Assembly: GCA_005776725.1 (NCBI GenBank)
Contig: SXOO01000204.1
Location: 1 to 46,557, forward strand
Reading direction: 5' to 3'
Source: Pseudomonadota bacterium
GTDB taxonomy: Bacteria; Myxococcota_A; UBA9042; GCA-2863065
DNA: 46,557 nucleotides
This document shows positions 42,175 through 46,557 of the stretch, piece by piece. The position numbers were made by a program, and so were the translations under genes. Every line of letters starts with the position of its first letter. Within the stretch, counting starts at the first letter, position 1. The notes beneath the pieces were generated by a model. It was given only the letters and a program-made list of their open reading frames with translations. It searched no databases and was not told the origin of the DNA.

Positions 42175-44853
42175 ATGACTGTTCCCTGCACCGCAACGGC
42201 GCGAAGCCGGCCAGGTCTCCGGCTCCTCCCGCTGCTGTCGCTGGTCTGGCTCAGCGCCTCCTGCGCGACGGCGCCCCAACGTGACCTCAGCCCGGGCTCC
42301 TCCGCCGTCGGGCTGCCCACGAGGCCCGAGCTGCTGGGGCGCCCACGCGGGGTCGTCGAGATCTCCAATCGCACCACAGACCCCTGGGTCGTGGCGATCG
42401 ACGGTCAGGATGTGGGGGTCGTGGAAGCCGGGAGCCGCGGGCGCTTCTCCAACATCCCTGTCGGCCCCCGGGCGGTCACCGCGCGCCTGGCGCGGGCGCC
42501 GGAGGGCGATACCGGGGCCCGTATGCACGCTCGGCTCGAGGTGCCGTCGGGAGAGCGCGTCGAGTGGGTCCTCTTACCGCTCACGCTCGGAGCAGAGCCC
42601 CCCGCAGCGCCCCCGCCGCTCGGCGGGCTCAGGCTCGTGGGAGAAGCGGCCGTAGCGGTCGACGTCCGGGTCGAGGGCGAAGGCGTCGCCCCGAGCGAGT
42701 GGAGGCGCCTGCCGGCGGGTGCCACGCTCGAGCTCCCAGACCTCGCTCCGGGCGCACGGCGGCTTCGGCTGCGGCTGCCGGCTGGAGACGAGCGCCTCGT
42801 CCCCGTGGTGGTTCACGCCAACACAGTGACGGACGTGCCCGTGCGCCTCAGCGTGGGCGTGTTGCGCGTCGTGGCCGGGCAGCACGAGGGCGTCACGTTG
42901 ATCGAGGCGGGCAGCGCCGTACTGGTTCTCAGCGCGGGAGAGCGCGGCTCGGTGGAGCTCTCGGAGGGCGTACACCACCTCGTGGCGAGGGGCCGAAACA
43001 GCGGCCGAGAGGCGCGTCGGAGCCTCGTCCTGCGTCGTGGCGACGAACGGCTCTGGGATCTCGGCGCGGGCGCGGCGCGAGTTCAGGTCCACAACCTCAC
43101 GGCAGCGGCCCTCGACCTGGCAGTCGACGGCTTGGCTCGCGGAAGCGTGGGCGCGCGCGACCGAGTGATGCTCGAGGACGTCCCCGCGGGCGACGTTCGA
43201 ATTACAGCGGACGACAGCAGCGGTGCGGCGCTGCGCCACGCCACCCTTCTGCGCGTGGAGCCGGGACGCGAGCTGATCTGGCAGGTGACCGTGGGCTTCG
43301 GGGCGCTGCGTGTAGACAACGGGCTCGATGAGGCCGCGTTGGTTCAGCTGGACGGCGCGACCGAGTCGGTGATCGCGCCCGGTGGGTCGGCCTTCTACAC
43401 ACACCTCGCGTCGGGTGAGCATCGAGTGCAGGCGCGGGGCCTGGAGACCGGGCGGGTCGTCGCGTTCACGGCCGAGGTCCGCGCGGACGACCCGGGGATC
43501 GTGCGGCTGCTCGCCAAGGAAGCGGCTCTCGAGGTCGAGAACACGCTGCCGGAGCCCGTCGCAATCACAGCCGCCGGTCGCCGGCTCGGCCTGGTGCCCG
43601 CAAACTCGCGCGCGGTTCTCGCCAACGCACCCGTGGGTGAGGTCGCCCTGATCGCACGCACTCTGGACGGCGGCACCGAGGTCTCGGACAGCGCGGTGTT
43701 GTCCACCGGCGCCACCACCTTCTGGAGCGTATCGCGCGCTGTCGGCCAGCTTCGCGTGGAGAACCAGACGGGCGAACCCCTGCGCTCCCCTCCCAGCCTT
43801 CGGTCTCAGCGTGCCGAGGTTCGGAACGGCGAGCAACTCGACTTTCAAGTGGAGGCGGGCGCCCGGGTCCTACGCTTCGTGGGCACCGTGAGCGGGCTCG
43901 TCTATGGAGTGGAGCGCCGCTTCGTCCGGGGGCAGCGCGAGGACTGGACGGCCGTGCCACAACGCGGGCGCCTCCACGTGCTGAGCCGCCTCGATGAGGC
44001 GGTCGAGATCGTCGTGGGCGGCGAGGACCCGGTCCGGCTCGAGGCGGGACGCGAGCAGGTACTCACCTTGGCTGCCGGCGCCCATCGGTTGGTGGCGCGT
44101 GGCGTCGACTCCGGCAGCGCGCACACGCGCTCGGTGCGGCTCGGAAACGAGTCGACGCTCACGTGGGAGCTGCGGCCGTTGCTCGGCTATGTACGCGTCG
44201 AGAACCGGAGCCTGGAGACGCTCGAGGTGCTGGCAGGCGGGGAGCCGCTCGGGCGCGTCGAGGCCGAGTCGCATGAGATCTGGGGCCCCTTCGGACAGGG
44301 CAGGGCGCAGACCTTGGCGTTGACCGCGCGGGGCTCGCGCACCGGGGTGATCTACCGCACGGTGATGGACGTTCATGGCGGCGTGCTCGAGCCGTGGGTG
44401 ATCCATCCGACGCACGGTGTCCTGCGGGTGGTGAACGCGCGAGAGGAGCCCATCCGGGTGTTCATCGACCGCGAGTCGCCCAGAGTCCTCGCGGCGCATG
44501 CCAACATGGATCTCGATCTCCCCCTCGGGCAGCACCGCGTGGAGCTCGTGGGGACAGAGACACATCGCTCCTTTCTGCACAGCGTCGCGATCCGGCCCGA
44601 CCGCGCAGTCCCCGTGGAGGCGCCGCGTTACGACCGCGCCGTACGGGTTACGAACCGCGGGGATGAGGCGATCACGCTCCGAGATGAGGAGCACGAGCTC
44701 GGTAGGGTCGACGCGGGCGAGTCGCGCGTAGTCCCCTTGCCGGAGGCACATGTTCTGGTGATCCTCGCCACGGGCGACCGGAGCGGCCGGCGGTGGCAGC
44801 GCCGCCTCACCGCCGGGAGCGACCACGTCATCGACTGGGAGATCGGCCCGTGA
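42175..44853 (+). CDS. Lipoprotein made of eleven ~75-residue PEGA-like repeats
   Basis: An 892-residue exported protein, here called a novel repeat protein. MTVPCTATARSRPGLRLLPLLSLVWLSASC suggests a signal with Cys30 lipidated; the ATG at 42175 has no clear ribosome site, and an in-frame TTG at 42160 is possible. From residue 59 the chain is a row of diverged repeats starting near 59, 150, 228, 299, 376, 450, 524, 598, 671, 748 and 821. Each begins G-x-L-R-V-x-N, then a V-x-V-D-G strand, a G-x-V-x-A-G turn, a line ending in G-x-H-x-L-x-A-R-G, and a W-x-L strand. The pattern recalls PEGA/Ig-like beta modules. Its stop overlaps the next lipoprotein start (GTGA). Function unknown. Confidence 0.8.
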   Translation: MTVPCTATARSRPGLRLLPLLSLVWLSASCATAPQRDLSPGSSAVGLPTRPELLGRPRGVVEISNRTTDPWVVAIDGQDVGVVEAGSRGRFSNIPVGPRAVTARLARAPEGDTGARMHARLEVPSGERVEWVLLPLTLGAEPPAAPPPLGGLRLVGEAAVAVDVRVEGEGVAPSEWRRLPAGATLELPDLAPGARRLRLRLPAGDERLVPVVVHANTVTDVPVRLSVGVLRVVAGQHEGVTLIEAGSAVLVLSAGERGSVELSEGVHHLVARGRNSGREARRSLVLRRGDERLWDLGAGAARVQVHNLTAAALDLAVDGLARGSVGARDRVMLEDVPAGDVRITADDSSGAALRHATLLRVEPGRELIWQVTVGFGALRVDNGLDEAALVQLDGATESVIAPGGSAFYTHLASGEHRVQARGLETGRVVAFTAEVRADDPGIVRLLAKEAALEVENTLPEPVAITAAGRRLGLVPANSRAVLANAPVGEVALIARTLDGGTEVSDSAVLSTGATTFWSVSRAVGQLRVENQTGEPLRSPPSLRSQRAEVRNGEQLDFQVEAGARVLRFVGTVSGLVYGVERRFVRGQREDWTAVPQRGRLHVLSRLDEAVEIVVGGEDPVRLEAGREQVLTLAAGAHRLVARGVDSGSAHTRSVRLGNESTLTWELRPLLGYVRVENRSLETLEVLAGGEPLGRVEAESHEIWGPFGQGRAQTLALTARGSRTGVIYRTVMDVHGGVLEPWVIHPTHGVLRVVNAREEPIRVFIDRESPRVLAAHANMDLDLPLGQHRVELVGTETHRSFLHSVAIRPDRAVPVEAPRYDRAVRVTNRGDEAITLRDEEHELGRVDAGESRVVPLPEAHVLVILATGDRSGRRWQRRLTAGSDHVIDWEIGP

Positions 44854-46088
44854 AGCGCACCCTGACCGTCGGCTTGGCCGTCCTCTCCCTGGCCGCCTGT
44901 AAAGAGAAGCGGGGCGTCCGCCCCGTCGATCCCCCGCCGAGCGAGCGAACCACAGTCATCGAGGCAGACATCCAGGCCGCAGACCCCGTGCCGGCCATGA
45001 AGCGTGAGCTGGCCCGACTTCAGGAGCGCAAGGGGCAGCAGGAGCTCGTGCGAGATCGCCTGGATCGAGCCACCCGGCGCCTCGACAAGCTCTTCCGGCT
45101 CGACGCCGTCAGCGCCGCCAGGCGTGCCGCCGTCGAGGGTGTGGTGAGCGGGGTCGCCGTGGCCGTTGAGGGGGTCACTCCGTACCGCCTCATGAGCATC
45201 GAGAACCGGTGGACCCTGCAGCTGCGCTCCACCGAGCTCCCAGAGGATCGCGGGCCGCGCCCCAGCACGCTCTTCGCCGCGCAGATGCAGACCAGTGTCC
45301 CGCGCGGCGCCACGATCGAGGTGGTTCGGGCTTGGGACGCGGGCCCCGGCGAGTTCGTCTTCGGCTTCACGCATCCCACGGGCGTACTGCGCGGGCAAGA
45401 CGCTGCCCGCGCCGCGTTGCCCGAAGACCGGCTCCCGTCCAGCCAGCGGCTGCTGGAGCCCTCGCTCGAGCAGGCGACCGACGTTGGCGTTGCCACGGGT
45501 GAGGCGGCAGCGTCGCCAGCGCTCGAGGGCTCTCCCCCGCCTGACGCCGGGGAGGCGCCCGCGCCCGGCGCCGTCACGCCCGTTGCTGGGGCAGCCGCGG
45601 CGACGACGGGCGCCGCCGTAGCCAGCGCCGCCGCACCCGCGCCAGCCGCGGTGGATGATCCCACGATCACGGAAGAGGAGTACCTCGCGCATCGGATCGC
45701 GGCCCTCGAGGACGAGGTGGACGAGAAGGCGCTTCTGGTGGACCGCGACGCCCTCATGGCGGTCGAGATGGAGTACCGAAAGCTCCAGAACAGCCGCCTC
45801 ACCCGAGGCGGGGACGGCAGCGTGAGGCTGTCGGTTGCGGACGTGGAGCGGATCTCGGAGGTCGCGGGCCTCATCGGCGGACACACGGAGCCGCGTGGCC
45901 GCGCCAAGCTCGGGATCCTCCACGGCGATACGCTCGAGCTTCAGGGGCAGGGGACGCTCGGCGTCCTGGGCGAGGTCCTTGGAGCGCTCGACCTGGCTGG
46001 CGCGCTCGTTGGCACCCTGGAGATCCAGGCGGGCGAAGACGAGAACCTCTGGACGCTTCGCTGCGACGTCCACCTCCTGGACCAATGA
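44850..46088 (+). CDS. Lipoprotein with coiled coil and Ala/Pro linker, unknown function
   Basis: A 412-residue protein with a clear lipobox (L-A-A-C, Cys17). Residues about 46-90 are a charged helix (MKRELARLQERKGQQELV) likely to form a coiled coil; about 95-190 is a globular part (YRLMSIENRWTLQLRSTEL); about 195-270 is an Ala/Pro/Gly linker; another helix (about 272-320, EEEYLAHRIAALEDEVDEKALLV) leads to a beta-rich end (RAKLGILHGDTLELQGQG). The GTG start overlaps the stop of the eleven-repeat lipoprotein, and its own stop overlaps the ligA ATG. The two lipoproteins are probably partners. No family recognised. Confidence 0.72.
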   Translation: MKRTLTVGLAVLSLAACKEKRGVRPVDPPPSERTTVIEADIQAADPVPAMKRELARLQERKGQQELVRDRLDRATRRLDKLFRLDAVSAARRAAVEGVVSGVAVAVEGVTPYRLMSIENRWTLQLRSTELPEDRGPRPSTLFAAQMQTSVPRGATIEVVRAWDAGPGEFVFGFTHPTGVLRGQDAARAALPEDRLPSSQRLLEPSLEQATDVGVATGEAAASPALEGSPPPDAGEAPAPGAVTPVAGAAAATTGAAVASAAAPAPAAVDDPTITEEEYLAHRIAALEDEVDEKALLVDRDALMAVEMEYRKLQNSRLTRGGDGSVRLSVADVERISEVAGLIGGHTEPRGRAKLGILHGDTLELQGQGTLGVLGEVLGALDLAGALVGTLEIQAGEDENLWTLRCDVHLLDQ

Positions 46089-46557
46089 CCACCGACCACC
46101 GCGCCGCCTTGGCAGGGCTGGTCCGCGACCCGTCCGATCCCGCGGCAGAGATGCGGGCGCTCGAGGAGCGCCTCCGGTATCACAACCGCCGCTACTACGA
46201 CGAAGACGCACCTGAGATCGAAGACGCCGAGTACGACGAGCTCATGCGCGCGCTGCTCGCGCTCGAGGCGGCACACCCGACGCTGGCTTCGGAGGACTCC
46301 CCCGCGCGCCGCGTCGGAGGGCAGGCTTCGGAGCGGTTCCGCCCCTACACCCACCGGCGCCCCATGTTGTCCCTCGCCAACGCGATGGACGAAGCGGAGC
46401 TCGCCGAGTTCGAGGCGCGCACCCAGCGCTTCCTCGATGGCGAGGTGAGCGGGCCTCTGGTCTACATCTGCGAGCCGAAGTTCGACGGGCTGGCGATGGA
46501 GCTGGTGTACGAGCACGGGCAGCTCCGCGTGGGCGCCACGCGCGGAGACGGCGTCAC
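46085..46557 (+). CDS. ligA: NAD-dependent DNA ligase, N-terminal part
   Basis: The first 157 residues are in the window and the gene runs off the right edge. The Ia domain is clear: LEERLRYHNRRYYDEDAPEI followed by EDAEYDELMRALLALEAAHP, which bind NMN of NAD. SPARRVGGQASERFRPYTH, then PMLSLANAMDEAELAEFEAR and the adenylation motif CEPKFDGLAMEL with the catalytic Lys132 follow. LigA seals nicks in replication and repair. The ATG overlaps the preceding TGA (ATGA), so it is translated from the same transcript as the envelope lipoproteins upstream. Confidence 0.95.
   Translation, partial: MTTDHRAALAGLVRDPSDPAAEMRALEERLRYHNRRYYDEDAPEIEDAEYDELMRALLALEAAHPTLASEDSPARRVGGQASERFRPYTHRRPMLSLANAMDEAELAEFEARTQRFLDGEVSGPLVYICEPKFDGLAMELVYEHGQLRVGATRGDGV

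Overview
The window is very GC-rich, almost fully coding DNA (no gene-free stretch over about 260 bp) with frequent GTG/TTG starts and many 4-bp stop/start overlaps. It looks like a chromosome of a Myxococcota-type (formerly deltaproteobacterial) Gram-negative. Supporting signs are a large Ser/Thr kinase fused to an ATPase and TPR region, MopE-like Cys/Asp metal-binding motifs with a MYXO-CTERM-like tail, many Asp/Ala/Thr/Pro-rich lipoproteins, a good sigma-54 promoter, and housekeeping genes of bacterial type. No insertion sequence, integrase, phage gene or CRISPR array was seen. Species cannot be named from sequence alone.

Layout. 1-2147: end of guaA, two unknown exported proteins, apaG. 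2206-3195 (minus): fbp. 3300-4793: LpoA-like periplasmic-binding-fold protein followed by a hairpin. 4918-10400: proS-pyrF-rlmB, then a short-chain dehydrogenase and a Baeyer-Villiger-type flavin monooxygenase. 10455-14270: kinase/degenerate cyclase/ATPase/TPR regulator. 14281-15561 (minus): membrane di-haem cytochrome c with a heptad-repeat tail. 15792-17606: MopE-like surface protein behind a sigma-54 promoter. 17584-22166 (minus): a five-gene overlapping operon (unknown coiled-coil protein, coaBC, family-4 uracil-DNA glycosylase, nitroreductase, DUF4832 protein). 22425-25564: Asp-rich repeat lipoprotein with a haem c site, then a GT39-like membrane protein. 25664-28243 (minus): VWA Cys-rich lipoprotein. 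28440-28514: tRNA-Val(CAC). 28662-30377: phosphohexomutase. 30558-46557: a long same-strand series running from an eCIS-core (DUF4157) protein through two small exported proteins, an AddB/AddA-like helicase-nuclease pair, a sugar-dehydrogenase/di-haem lipoprotein, an eleven-repeat lipoprotein and a coiled-coil lipoprotein into ligA, which runs off the end.

How the genes work together. Core metabolism and information genes (guaA, fbp, proS, pyrF, rlmB, coaBC, ligA, addAB) are interleaved with lineage-specific envelope proteins. At least three separate c-type haem proteins (14281-15561, 22425-23900, 39311-42097) and several lipoproteins with long flexible Asp/Ala/Pro linkers point to a heavily decorated, redox-active cell surface. 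The least explained items are the lipoprotein at 42175-44853, built almost wholly of eleven diverged copies of a ~75-residue beta-rich unit, and the eCIS-core protein at 30558-31313, which has no contractile-injection genes in the window.
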